DNA of 64,000 bases from Megachile rotundata (lineage: Eukaryota; Arthropoda; Insecta; Hymenoptera; Megachilidae), in assembly GCF_050947335.1 (NCBI RefSeq), contig NW_027474074.1, forward strand, positions 1-64,000, written 5' to 3'. Below are positions 1 to 14,319 of this stretch, in pieces; within the stretch, counting starts at the first letter, position 1; every line of letters starts with the position of its first letter. The notes beneath the pieces are model-generated. The model ran no database searches, had not been told where the DNA came from, and saw only the letters and a program-made list of their open reading frames with translations. The position numbers were made by a program, and so were the translations under genes.

Positions 1-176
1 ATCACACAATCACAATCACACAATCACAATCACACAATCACAATCACACAATCACAATCACACAATCACAATCACACAATCACAATCACACAATCACAAT
101 CACACAATCACAATCACACAATCACAATCACACAATCACAATCACACAATCACAATCACACAATCACAATCACACA
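1..176. repeat. 14-bp array cut by the window start
   Basis: A pure run of ATCACAATCACACA enters from outside the window and ends at about 176, followed by 8-bp units and the first agcac and T landmark. The equivalent array in HOR-2 lies around 16,943-17,118, which shows that the 17-kb repeat continues upstream of the window. Confidence 0.95.
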
Positions 177-1660
177 ATCACACAATCACACAAGCACACA
201 ATCACACAATCTCACAATTACATAATCACACAATCACACAATCACACAATCACAATTACACAATCACACAATCACACAATCACACACACACACAATCACA
301 CAATCACACAACCACACAATCACCCAATCACACAATCACACAATCACTCAATCACACAATCACACACTCACACAATCACACAATCACAATCACACAATCA
401 CAATCACACAATCACAATCACACAATCACAATCACACAATCACAATCACACAATCACAATCACATAATCACAATCACACAATCACAATCGCACAATCACA
501 ATCGCACAATCACAATCACACAATCACAATCACACAATCACAATCACACAATCACAATCACACAATCACAATCACACAATCACAATCACACAATCACAAT
601 CACACAATCACAATCACACAATCACAATCACACAATCACAATCACACAATCACACAATCACACAAGCACACAATCACACAATCTCACAATTACATAATCA
701 CACAATCACACAATCACACAATCACAATCGCACAATCACAATTACACAATCACACAATCACACAATCACACAATCACCCAATCACACAATCACACAACCA
801 CACAACCACACAATCATACAAGCACACAATCACTCAATCACACAATCACACACTCACACAATCACACAGTCACAAACACACAATCACACAATCACACACA
901 CACACAATCACACAATCACACAACCACACAATCACCCAATCACACAATCACACAATCACTCAATCACACAATCACACACTCACACAATCACACAATCACA
1001 ATCACACAATCACAATCACACAATCACAATCACACAATCACAATCACATAATCACAATCACACAATCACAATCGCACAATCACAATCGCACAATCACAAT
1101 CACACAATCACAATCACACAATCACAATCACACAATCACAATCACACAATCACAATCACACAATCACAATCACACAATCACAATCACACAATCACAATCA
1201 CACAATCACAATCACACAATCACAATCACACAATCACAATCACACAATCACACAATCACACAATCACACAAGCACACAATCACACAATCTCACAATTACA
1301 TAATCACACAATCACACAATCACACAATCACAATCGCACAATCACAATTACACAATCACACAATCACACAATCACACAATCACACAATCACACAATCACA
1401 CAACCACACAACCACACAATCATACAAGCACACAATCACTCAATCACACAATCACACACTCACACAATCACACAGTCACAAACACACAATCACACAATCA
1501 CACACACACACAATCACACAATCACACAACCACACAATCACCCAATCACACAATCACACAATCACTCAATCACACAATCACACAATCACACAATCACACA
1601 ATCACACAATCACACAATCACACAATCACACAATCACACAATCACACAATCACACAATCA
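177..1660. repeat. T modules T1-T3 of HOR-1
   Basis: Three T landmarks (211, 683, 1289) are separated by 472 and 606 bp. Each module runs agcac, ctcacaattacataat, atcgcac with aattacac (the atcgcac is absent in the first), then 8-bp units with caaccac and caccc variants, cactcaatc and cacactcac, then a 14-bp array of about 18-20 units with cataatc and two or three atcgcac units in its first half. The second and third modules add an E block (caaccacacaaccac, catacaagc, cagtcacaaacac). Confidence 0.9.
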
Positions 1661-1913
1661 CACGATCACACGATCACACGATCACACAATCACACGATCA
1701 CGCAATCACACATTCACACAATCACACAATCACACCATCACACAATCACACAATCACACAATCACACAATCACGCAATCACAATCACGCAATCGCAATCA
1801 CGCAATCGCAATCACGCAATCACAATCACGCAATCACACATTCACGGTCACACTAACACGATCTCACAATCACGATCACACAATCACCGTCACACAATCA
1901 CGGTCACACAACC
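1661..1913. repeat. B block (B1), CpG-bearing variant cluster
   Basis: The order is three cgatc units, caatc, cgatcacgc, cattc, caccatc, 8-mers, a run of alternating cgcaatc and atcgcaatc units, cattcacggtcac, cactaacacgatctcac, cgatc, ccgtc and cggtc. I count about 17 CpG in 253 bp, whereas the surrounding arrays have almost none. It begins 372 bp after a T landmark (1289), the same spacing as B2 and B4. An E block follows. Confidence 0.93.
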
Positions 1914-3560
1914 ACACAATCACACAATCACACAATCACACAATCACACAATCACACAATCACACAATCACACAACCACACAACCACACAATCATACAAG
2001 CACACAATCACTCAATCACACAATCACACACTCACACAATCACACAGTCACAAACACACAATCACACAATCACACACACACACAATCACACAATCACACA
2101 ACCACACAATCACCCAATCACACAATCACAATCACATAATCACAATCGCACAATCACAATCGCACAATCACAATCGCACAATCACAATCGCACAATCACA
2201 ATCACACAATCACAATCACACAATCACAATCACACAATCACAATCACACAATCACAATCACACAATCACAATCACACAATCACAATCACACAATCACAAT
2301 CACACAATCACAATCACACAATCACAATCACACAATCACAATCACACAATCACAATCACACAATCACAATCACACAATCACAATCACACAATCACAATCA
2401 CACAATCACACAATCACACAAGCACACAATCACACAATCTCACAATTACATAATCACACAATCACACAATCACACAATCACAATCGCACAATCACAATTA
2501 CACAATCACACAATCACACAATCACACACACACACAATCACACAATCACACAACCACACAATCACCCAATCACACAATCACACAATCACTCAATCACACA
2601 ATCACACACTCACACAATCACACAATCACAATCACACAATCACAATCACACAATCACAATCACACAATCACAATCACACAATCACAATCACATAATCACA
2701 ATCACACAATCACAATCGCACAATCACAATCGCACAATCACAATCACACAATCACAATCACACAATCACAATCACACAATCACAATCACACAATCACAAT
2801 CACACAATCACAATCACACAATCACAATCACACAATCACAATCACACAATCACAATCACACAATCACAATCACACAATCACACAATCACACAAGCACACA
2901 ATCACACAATCTCACAATTACATAATCACACAATCACACAATCACACAATCACAATCGCACAATCACAATTACACAATCACACAATCACACAATCACACA
3001 CACACACAATCACACAATCACAATCACACAATCACAATCACACAATCACAATCACAATCACACAATCACAATCACACAATCACAATCACACAATCACAAT
3101 CACACAATCACAATCACACAATCACAATCACACAATCACAATCACACAATCACAATCACACAATCACAATCACACAATCACAATCACACAATCACACAAT
3201 CACACAATCACACAAGCACACAATCACACAATCTCACAATTACATAATCACACAATCACACAATCACACAATCACAATCGCACAATCACAATTACACAAT
3301 CACACAATCACACAATCACACAATCACACAATCACACAATCACACAATCACACAACCACACAACCACACAATCATACAAGCACACAATCACTCAATCACA
3401 CAATCACACACTCACACAATCACACAGTCACAAACACACAATCACACAATCACACACACACACAATCACACAATCACACAACCACACAATCACCCAATCA
3501 CACAATCACACAATCACTCAATCACACAATCACACACTCACACAATCACACAATCACACA
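1914..3560. repeat. E block, T modules and 14-bp arrays of HOR-1
   Basis: E units follow B1, then a 14-bp array (about 2121-2402) that opens with cataatc and four atcgcac units and then runs pure. T landmarks are at 2439, 2911 and 3233. The 322-bp spacing of the last two is the shortest in the window: after 2911 the (CA)n run is followed directly by a 14-bp array, skipping the usual caccc and cactcaatc section. This looks like an internal deletion and is shared by HOR-2 (19853 to 20175). Confidence 0.88.
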
Positions 3561-4150
3561 ATCGCACAATCACACAATCGCACAATCACACAATCACACA
3601 GTCACACAATCACACAATCACACAATCACTCAATCACACAATCACACAATCACACACTCACACAATCACACAGTTACAATCACACAATCGCACAATTACA
3701 CAATCACACAATCAAACAATCACACAACCACACAATCACACAATCACACAATCACACAATCACACAATCACACAATCACACAATCACACAATCACACAAT
3801 CACACAATCACCTAATCACACAATCACACAATCTCACAACCACACGATCACACAAGCACACCATCACTCAATCACACAATCACACAATCACACACTCACA
3901 CAATCACACAATCACACAATCACACAATCACACAAGCACACAAGCACACAATCACTCAATCACACAATCACACACTCACACAATCACACAATCACACAGT
4001 CACACAATCACACAATCACACAGTCACACAATCACACAATCACACAATCACACAATCACACATTCACACAATCACACAATCACTCAATCACACAATCACA
4101 CAATCACACAATCACACAATCACTCAATCACACAATCACACACTCACACA
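3561..4150. repeat. D block without a following C or ATG block (D1)
   Basis: Variant 8-mers appear in this order: two atcgcac, cagtcac, cactcaatc, cagttacaatc with atcgcac and aattacac, atcaaac, a run of plain 8-mers, cctaatc (3811), ctcacaaccacacgatc, agcacaccatcactc, two agcac in a row, two cagtc units, cattcac and cactcaatc. There is no 14-bp array inside. The HOR-2 partner is at +16,942. Confidence 0.9.
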
Positions 4151-6506
4151 ATCACACAATCACAATCACACAATCACAATCACACAATCACAATCACGCA
4201 ATCACAATCACATAATCACAATCGCACAATCACAATCGCACAATCACAATCGCACAATCACAATCACACAATCACAATCACACAATCACAATCACACAAT
4301 CACAATCACACAATCACAATCACACAATCACAATCACACAATCACAATCACACAATCACAATCACACAATCACAATCACACAATCACAATCACACAATCA
4401 CAATCACACAATCACAATCACACAATCACAATCACACAATCACAATCACACAATCACAATCACACAATCACAATCACACAATCACACAATCACACAAGCA
4501 CACAATCACACAATCTCACAATTACATAATCACACAATCACACAATCACACAATCACAATCGCACAATCACAATTACACAATCACACAATCACACAATCA
4601 CACACACACACAATCACACAATCACACAACCACACAATCACCCAATCACACAATCACACAATCACTCAATCACACAATCACACACTCACACAATCACACA
4701 ATCACAATCACACAATCACAATCACACAATCACAATCACACAATCACAATCACACAATCACAATCACACAATCACAATCACATAATCACAATCACACAAT
4801 CACAATCGCACAATCACAATCGCACAATCACAATCACACAATCACAATCACACAATCACAATCACACAATCACAATCACACAATCACAATCACACAATCA
4901 CAATCACACAATCACAATCACACAATCACAATCACACAATCACAATCACACAATCACAATCACACAATCACACAATCACACAAGCACACAATCACACAAT
5001 CTCACAATTACATAATCACACAATCACACAATCACACAATCACAATCGCACAATCACAATTACACAATCACACAATCACACAATCACACACACACACAAT
5101 CACACAATCACACAACCACACAATCACCCAATCACACAATCACACAATCACTCAATCACACAATCACACACTCACACAATCACACAATCACAATCACACA
5201 ATCACAATCACACAATCACAATCACACAATCACAATCACATAATCACAATCACACAATCACAATCGCACAATCACAATCGCACAATCACAATCGCACAAT
5301 CACAATCACACAATCACAATCACACAATCACAATCGCATAATCACAATCGCACAATCACAATCGCACAATCACAATCGCACAATCACAATCACACAATCA
5401 CAATCACACAATCACAATCACACAATCACAATCACACAATCACAATCACACAATCACAATCACACAATCACAATCACACAATCACAATCACACAATCACA
5501 CAATCACACAAGCACACAATCACACAATCTCACAATTACATAATCACACAATCACACAATCACACAATCACAATCGCACAATCACAATTACACAATCACA
5601 CAATCACACAATCACACAATCACCCAATCACACAATCACACAACCACACAACCACACAATCATACAAGCACACAATCACTCAATCACACAATCACACACT
5701 CACACAATCACACAGTCACAAACACACAATCACACAATCACACACACACACAATCACACAATCACACAACCACACAATCACCCAATCACACAATCACACA
5801 ATCACTCAATCACACAATCACACACTCACACAATCACACAATCACAATCACACAATCACAATCACACAATCACAATCACACAATCACAATCACATAATCA
5901 CAATCACACAATCACAATCGCACAATCACAATCGCACAATCACAATCACACAATCACAATCACACAATCACAATCACACAATCACAATCACACAATCACA
6001 ATCACACAATCACAATCACACAATCACAATCACACAATCACAATCACACAATCACAATCACACAATCACAATCACACAATCACAATCACACAATCACACA
6101 ATCACACAATCACACAAGCACACAATCACACAATCTCACAATTACATAATCACACAATCACACAATCACACAATCACAATCGCACAATCACAATTACACA
6201 ATCACACAATCACACAATCACACAATCACACAATCACACAATCACACAACCACACAACCACACAATCATACAAGCACACAATCACTCAATCACACAATCA
6301 CACACTCACACAATCACACAGTCACAAACACACAATCACACAATCACACACACACACAATCACACAATCACACAACCACACAATCACCCAATCACACAAT
6401 CACACAATCACTCAATCACACAATCACACAATCACACAATCACACAATCACACAATCACACAATCACACAATCACACAATCACACAATCACACAATCACA
6501 CAATCA
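4151..6506. repeat. T modules T7-T10 of HOR-1
   Basis: Landmarks lie at 4515, 5001, 5529 and 6135. The array before 5529 has a second variant cluster that starts with cgcataatc (about 5337) followed by three atcgcac units. The set 4515-6135 plus B2 matches 12059-13695 plus B4 at an offset of about 7,560 bp, so it is an older duplication inside the HOR. Confidence 0.9.
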
Positions 6507-6759
6507 CACGATCACACGATCACACGATCACACAATCACACGATCACGCAATCACACATTCACACAATCACACAATCACACCATCACACAATCACACAAT
6601 CACACAATCACACAATCACGCAATCACAATCACGCAATCGCAATCACGCAATCGCAATCACGCAATCACAATCACGCAATCACACATTCACGGTCACACT
6701 AACACGATCTCACAATCACGATCACACAATCACCGTCACACAATCACGGTCACACAACC
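6507..6759. repeat. B block (B2)
   Basis: Same unit order and length as the block at 1661 and again 372 bp after a T landmark (6135). It is followed by E units and then by the longest 14-bp array in HOR-1. Confidence 0.93.
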
Positions 6760-7018
6760 ACACAATCACACAATCACACAATCACACAATCACACAATCA
6801 CACAATCACACAATCACACAACCACACAACCACACAATCATACAAGCACACAATCACTCAATCACACAATCACACACTCACACAATCACACAGTCACAAA
6901 CACACAATCACACAATCACACACACACACAATCACACAATCACACAACCACACAATCACCCAATCACACAATCACACAATCACTCAATCACACAATCACA
7001 CACTCACACAATCACACA

Positions 7019-8964
7019 ATCACAATCACACAATCACAATCACACAATCACAATCGCACAATCACAATCGCACAATCACAATCGCACAATCACAATCGCA
7101 CAATCACAATCGCACAATCACAATCGCACAATCACAATCGCACAATCACAATCGCACAATCACAATCACACAATCACAATCACACAATCACAATCACACA
7201 ATCACAATCACACAATCACAATCACACAATCACAATCACACAATCACAATCACACAATCACAATCACACAATCACAATCACACAATCACAATCACACAAT
7301 CACAATCACACAATCACAATCACACAATCACAATCACACAATCACAATCACACAATCACAATCACACAATCACAATCACACAATCACAATCACACAATCA
7401 CAATCACACAATCACAATCACACAATCACAATCACACAATCACAATCACACAATCACAATCACACAATCACAATCACACAATCACAATCACACAATCACA
7501 ATCACACAATCACAATCACACAATCACAATCACACAATCACAATCACACAATCACAATCACACAATCACAATCACACAATCACAATCACACAATCACAAT
7601 CACACAATCACAATCACACAATCACAATCACACAATCACAATCACACAATCACAATCACACAATCACAATCACACAATCACAATCACACAATCACAATCA
7701 CACAATCACAATCACACAATCACAATCACACAATCACAATCACACAATCACAATCACACAATCACAATCACACAATCACAATCACACAATCACAATCACA
7801 CAATCACAATCACACAATCACAATCACACAATCACAATCACACAATCACAATCACACAATCACAATCACACAATCACAATCACACAATCACAATCACACA
7901 ATCACAATCACACAATCACAATCACACAATCACAATCACACAATCACAATCACACAATCACAATCACACAATCACAATCACACAATCACAATCACACAAT
8001 CACAATCACACAATCACAATCACACAATCACAATCACACAATCACAATCACACAATCACAATCACACAATCACAATCACACAATCACAATCACACAATCA
8101 CAATCACACAATCACAATCACACAATCACAATCACACAATCACAATCACACAATCACAATCACACAATCACAATCACACAATCACAATCACACAATCACA
8201 ATCACACAATCACAATCACACAATCACAATCACACAATCACAATCACACAATCACAATCACACAATCACAATCACGCAATCACAATCACGCAATCACAAT
8301 CACGCAATCACAATCACACAATCACAATCACACAATCACAATCACACAATCACAATCACACAATCACAATCACACAATCACAATCACACAATCACAATCA
8401 CACAATCACAATCACACAATCACAATCACACAATCACAATCACACAATCACAATCACACAATCACAATCACACAATCACAATCACACAATCACAATCACA
8501 CAATCACAATCACACAATCACAATCACACAATCACAATCACACAATCACAATCACACAATCACAATCACACAATCACAATCACACAATCACAATCACACA
8601 ATCACAATCACACAATCACAATCACACAATCACAATCACACAATCACAATCACACAATCACAATCACACAATCACAATCACACAATCACAATCACACAAT
8701 CACAATCACACAATCACAATCACACAATCACAATCACACAATCACAATCACACAATCACAATCACACAATCACAATCACACAATCACAATCACACAATCA
8801 CAATCACACAATCACAATCACACAATCACAATCACACAATCACAATCACACAATCACAATCACACAATCACAATCACACAATCACAATCACACAATCACA
8901 ATCACACAATCACAATCACACAATCACAATCACACAATCACAATCACACAATCACAATCACACA
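7019..8964. repeat. Long 14-bp array, 139 units, HOR-1
   Basis: The length of 1,946 bp is exactly 139 units of ATCACAATCACACA. Near the left edge eight consecutive units carry atcgcac (7055 to 7153, every 14 bp). Near 8275-8304 three consecutive units carry cacgcaatc. The rest appears perfectly regular. The HOR-2 partner has 133 units, with seven atcgcac units and four cacgc units. Confidence 0.94.
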
Positions 8965-10054
8965 ATCACACAATCACACAAGCACACAATCACACAATCT
9001 CACAATTACATAATCACACAATCACACAATCACACAATCACAATCGCACAATCACAATTACACAATCACACAATCACACAATCACACAATCATACAATCA
9101 CACAATCACACAACCACACAACCACACAATCATACAAGCACACAATCACTCAATCACACAATCACACACTCACACAATCACACAGTCACAAACACACAAT
9201 CACACAATCACACACACACACAATCACACAATCACACAACCACACAATCACCCAATCACACAATCACACAATCACTCAATCACACAATCACACACTCACA
9301 CAATCACACAATCACAATCACACAATCACAATCACACAATCACAATCACACAATCACAATCACACAATCACAATCACACAATCACAATCGCACAATCACA
9401 ATCGCACAATCACAATCGCACAATCACAATCACACAATCACAATCACACAATCACAATCACACAATCACAATCACACAATCACAATCACACAATCACAAT
9501 CACACAATCACAATCACACAATCACAATCACACAATCACAATCACACAATCACAATCACACAATCACAATCACACAATCACAATCACACAATCACAATCA
9601 CACAATCACAATCACACAATCACAATCACACAATCACAATCACACAATCACAATCACACAATCACAATCACACAATCACAATCACACAATCACAATCACA
9701 CAATCACACAATCACACAATCACACAAGCACACAATCACACAATCTCACAATTACATAATCACACAATCACACAATCACACAATCACAATCGCACAATCA
9801 CAATTACACAATCACACAATCACACAATCACACAATCACACAATCACACAATCACACAATCACACAACCACACAACCACACAATCATACAAGCACACAAT
9901 CACTCAATCACACAATCACACACTCACACAATCACACAGTCACAAACACACAATCACACAATCACACACACACACAATCACACAATCACACAACCACACA
10001 ATCACCCAATCACACAATCACACAATCACTCAATCACACAATCACACACTCACA
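8965..10054. repeat. T modules T11-T12 and E blocks of HOR-1
   Basis: Landmarks at 8999 and 9745 each head an atcgcac/aattacac section, E units, a (CA)n run and caccc units. Between them is a 14-bp array (about 9311-9706) with three atcgcac units and no cataatc, one unit longer than in HOR-2. A unique catacaatc unit follows the 8999 landmark and also its HOR-2 partner. Confidence 0.88.
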
Positions 10055-11449
10055 CAGTCACACAATCACACAATCGCACAATCACACAATCGCACAATCA
10101 CACAATCACACAGTCACACAATCACACAATCACACAATCACTCAATCACACAATCACACAATCACACACTCACACAATCACACAGTTACAATCACACAAT
10201 CGCACAATTACACAATCACACAATCAAACAGTCACACAACCACACAATCACACAATCACACAATCACACAATCACACAATCACACAATCACACAATCACA
10301 CAATCACACAATCACCTAATCACACAATCACACAATCTCACAACCACACGATCACACAAGCACACCATCACTCAATCACACAATCACACAATCACACACT
10401 CACACAATCACACAATCACACAATCACACAATCACACAAGCACACAAGCACACAATCACTCAATCACACAATCACACACTCACACAATCACACAATCACA
10501 CAGTCACACAATCACACAATCACACAGTCACACAATCACACAATCACACAATCACACAATCACACATTCACACAATCACACAATCACTCAATCACACAAT
10601 CACACAATCACACAATCACACAATCACACAATCACACAATCACACAATCACACAATCACACAATCACACAATCACACAATCACACAATCACACAATCACA
10701 CGATCACACGATCACACGATCACACAATCACACGATCACACAATCACACATTCACACAATCACACAATCACTCCATCACACAATCACACAATCAACCAAT
10801 CACACAATCACGCAATCACAATCACGCAATCAGAATCACGCAGTCACACATTCACGGTCACACTATCACGGTCACACAATCACGGTCACACAATCACGGC
10901 CACACAATCACGGTCACACAACCACACAATCACACAATCACACAATCACACGATCACACAATCACACAATCACACAATCACCTAATCACACAATCACACA
11001 TGCACACAATCACTCAATCACACAATCACACACTCACACAATCACACAATCACACAATCACACAATCACACAATCACACAATCACACAATCACACAATCA
11101 CACAATCACACAATCACACAATCACACAATCACACAATCACACAATCACACAATCACACAATCACACAATCACACAATCACACAATCACACAATCACACG
11201 ATCACACGATCACACGATCACACAATCACACGATCACGCAATCACACATTCACACAATCACACAATCACACCATCACACAATCACACAATCACACAATCA
11301 CACAATCACGCAATCACAATCACGCAATCGCAATCACGCAATCGCAATCACGCAATCACAATCACGCAATCACACATTCACGGTCACACTAACACGATCT
11401 CACAATCACGATCACACAATCACCGTCACACAATCACGGTCACACAACC
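10055..11449. repeat. D-C-ATG-B superblock 1
   Basis: A D block (cctaatc at 10315) runs into a C block at 10699-10920. The C block has three cgatc, ctccatc, atcaacc, cacgcaatcagaatcacgc, cagtcac, cattcacggtcac, cactatcacggtcac and cggccac. Next come cgatc, cctaatc and cacatgcac (ATG at 11000), a run of plain 8-mers, and a B block at 11197-11449. The only ATG of HOR-1 is here; the 130-codon open frame from it is treated as a repeat artefact. Confidence 0.9.
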
Positions 11450-14066
11450 ACACAATCACACAATCACACAATCACACAATCACACAATCACACAATCACA
11501 CAATCACACAATCACACAACCACACAACCACACAATCATACAAGCACACAATCACTCAATCACACAATCACACACTCACACAATCACACAGTCACAAACA
11601 CACAATCACACAATCACACACACACACAATCACACAATCACACAACCACACAATCACCCAATCACACAATCACACAATCACTCAATCACACAATCACACA
11701 CTCACACAATCACACAATCACAATCACACAATCACAATCACACAATCACAATCACACAATCACAATCACATAATCACAATCGCACAATCACAATCGCACA
11801 ATCACAATCGCACAATCACAATCACACAATCACAATCACACAATCACAATCACACAATCACAATCACACAATCACAATCACACAATCACAATCACACAAT
11901 CACAATCACACAATCACAATCACACAATCACAATCACACAATCACAATCACACAATCACAATCACACAATCACAATCACACAATCACAATCACACAATCA
12001 CAATCACACAATCACAATCACACAATCACACAATCACACAAGCACACAATCACACAATCTCACAATTACATAATCACACAATCACACAATCACACAATCA
12101 CAATCGCACAATCACAATTACACAATCACACAATCACACAATCACACACACACACAATCACACAATCACACAACCACACAATCACCCAATCACACAATCA
12201 CACAATCACTCAATCACACAATCACACACTCACACAATCACACAATCACAATCACACAATCACAATCACACAATCACAATCACACAATCACAATCACACA
12301 ATCACAATCACACAATCACAATCACATAATCACAATCACACAATCACAATCGCACAATCACAATCGCACAATCACAATCACACAATCACAATCACACAAT
12401 CACAATCACACAATCACAATCACACAATCACAATCACACAATCACAATCACACAATCACAATCACACAATCACAATCACACAATCACAATCACACAATCA
12501 CAATCACACAATCACAATCACACAATCACACAATCACACAAGCACACAATCACACAATCTCACAATTACATAATCACACAATCACACAATCACACAATCA
12601 CAATCGCACAATCACAATTACACAATCACACAATCACACAATCACACACACACACACAATCACACAATCACACAACCACACAATCACCCAATCACACAAT
12701 CACACAATCACTCAATCACACAATCACACACTCACACAATCACACAATCACAATCACACAATCACAATCACACAATCACAATCACACAATCACAATCACA
12801 TAATCACAATCACACAATCACAATCGCACAATCACAATCGCACAATCACAATCGCACAATCACAATCACACAATCACAATCACACAATCACAATCGCATA
12901 ATCACAATCGCACAATCACAATCGCACAATCACAATCGCACAATCACAATCACACAATCACAATCACACAATCACAATCACACAATCACAATCACACAAT
13001 CACAATCACACAATCACAATCACACAATCACAATCACACAATCACAATCACACAATCACACAATCACACAAGCACACAATCACACAATCTCACAATTACA
13101 TAATCACACAATCACACAATCACACAATCACAATCGCACAATCACAATTACACAATCACACAATCACACAATCACACAATCACCCAATCACACAATCACA
13201 CAACCACACAACCACACAATCATACAAGCACACAATCACTCAATCACACAATCACACACTCACACAATCACACAGTCACAAACACACAATCACACAATCA
13301 CACACACACACAATCACACAATCACACAACCACACAATCACCCAATCACACAATCACACAATCACTCAATCACACAATCACACACTCACACAATCACACA
13401 ATCACAATCACACAATCACAATCACACAATCACAATCACACAATCACAATCACATAATCACAATCACACAATCACAATCGCACAATCACAATCGCACAAT
13501 CACAATCACACAATCACAATCACACAATCACAATCACACAATCACAATCACACAATCACAATCACACAATCACAATCACACAATCACAATCACACAATCA
13601 CAATCACACAATCACAATCACACAATCACAATCACACAATCACAATCACACAATCACACAATCACACAATCACACAAGCACACAATCACACAATCTCACA
13701 ATTACATAATCACACAATCACACAATCACACAATCACAATCGCACAATCACAATTACACAATCACACAATCACACAATCACACAATCACACAATCACACA
13801 ATCACACAACCACACAACCACACAATCATACAAGCACACAATCACTCAATCACACAATCACACACTCACACAATCACACAGTCACAAACACACAATCACA
13901 CAATCACACACACACACAATCACACAATCACACAACCACACAATCACCCAATCACACAATCACACAATCACTCAATCACACAATCACACAATCACACAAT
14001 CACACAATCACACAATCACACAATCACACAATCACACAATCACACAATCACACAATCACACAATCA
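11450..14066. repeat. E block and T modules T13-T16 of HOR-1
   Basis: Landmarks are at 12059, 12559, 13089 and 13695 with spacings 500, 530 and 606. These are nearly the spacings of 4515-6135 (486, 528, 606), including the cgcataatc cluster at about 12897, exactly 7,560 bp from the one at 5337. The (CA)n run after 12559 has one extra CA, shared with HOR-2. Confidence 0.9.
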
Positions 14067-14319
14067 CACGATCACACGATCACACGATCACACAATCACA
14101 CGATCACGCAATCACACATTCACACAATCACACAATCACACCATCACACAATCACACAATCACACAATCACACAATCACGCAATCACAATCACGCAATCG
14201 CAATCACGCAATCGCAATCACGCAATCACAATCACGCAATCACACATTCACGGTCACACTAACACGATCTCACAATCACGATCACACAATCACCGTCACA
14301 CAATCACGGTCACACAACC
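14067..14319. repeat. B block (B4)
   Basis: Identical in layout to the blocks at 1661 and 6507 and 372 bp after landmark 13695. About 20 bp beyond its end is a 28-bp insertion (around 14340, reading aaacaaccac) that HOR-2 lacks. Confidence 0.92.

Noticed and set aside
11000..11392. 130-codon open frame starting MHTITQSHNH, with identical or near-identical copies at 27844 and 40188
   Set aside because: It is entirely satellite sequence; the same peptide reads in all frames, there is no codon-position signal, no promoter or splice context, and copies differ by the unit changes expected of non-coding repeats.
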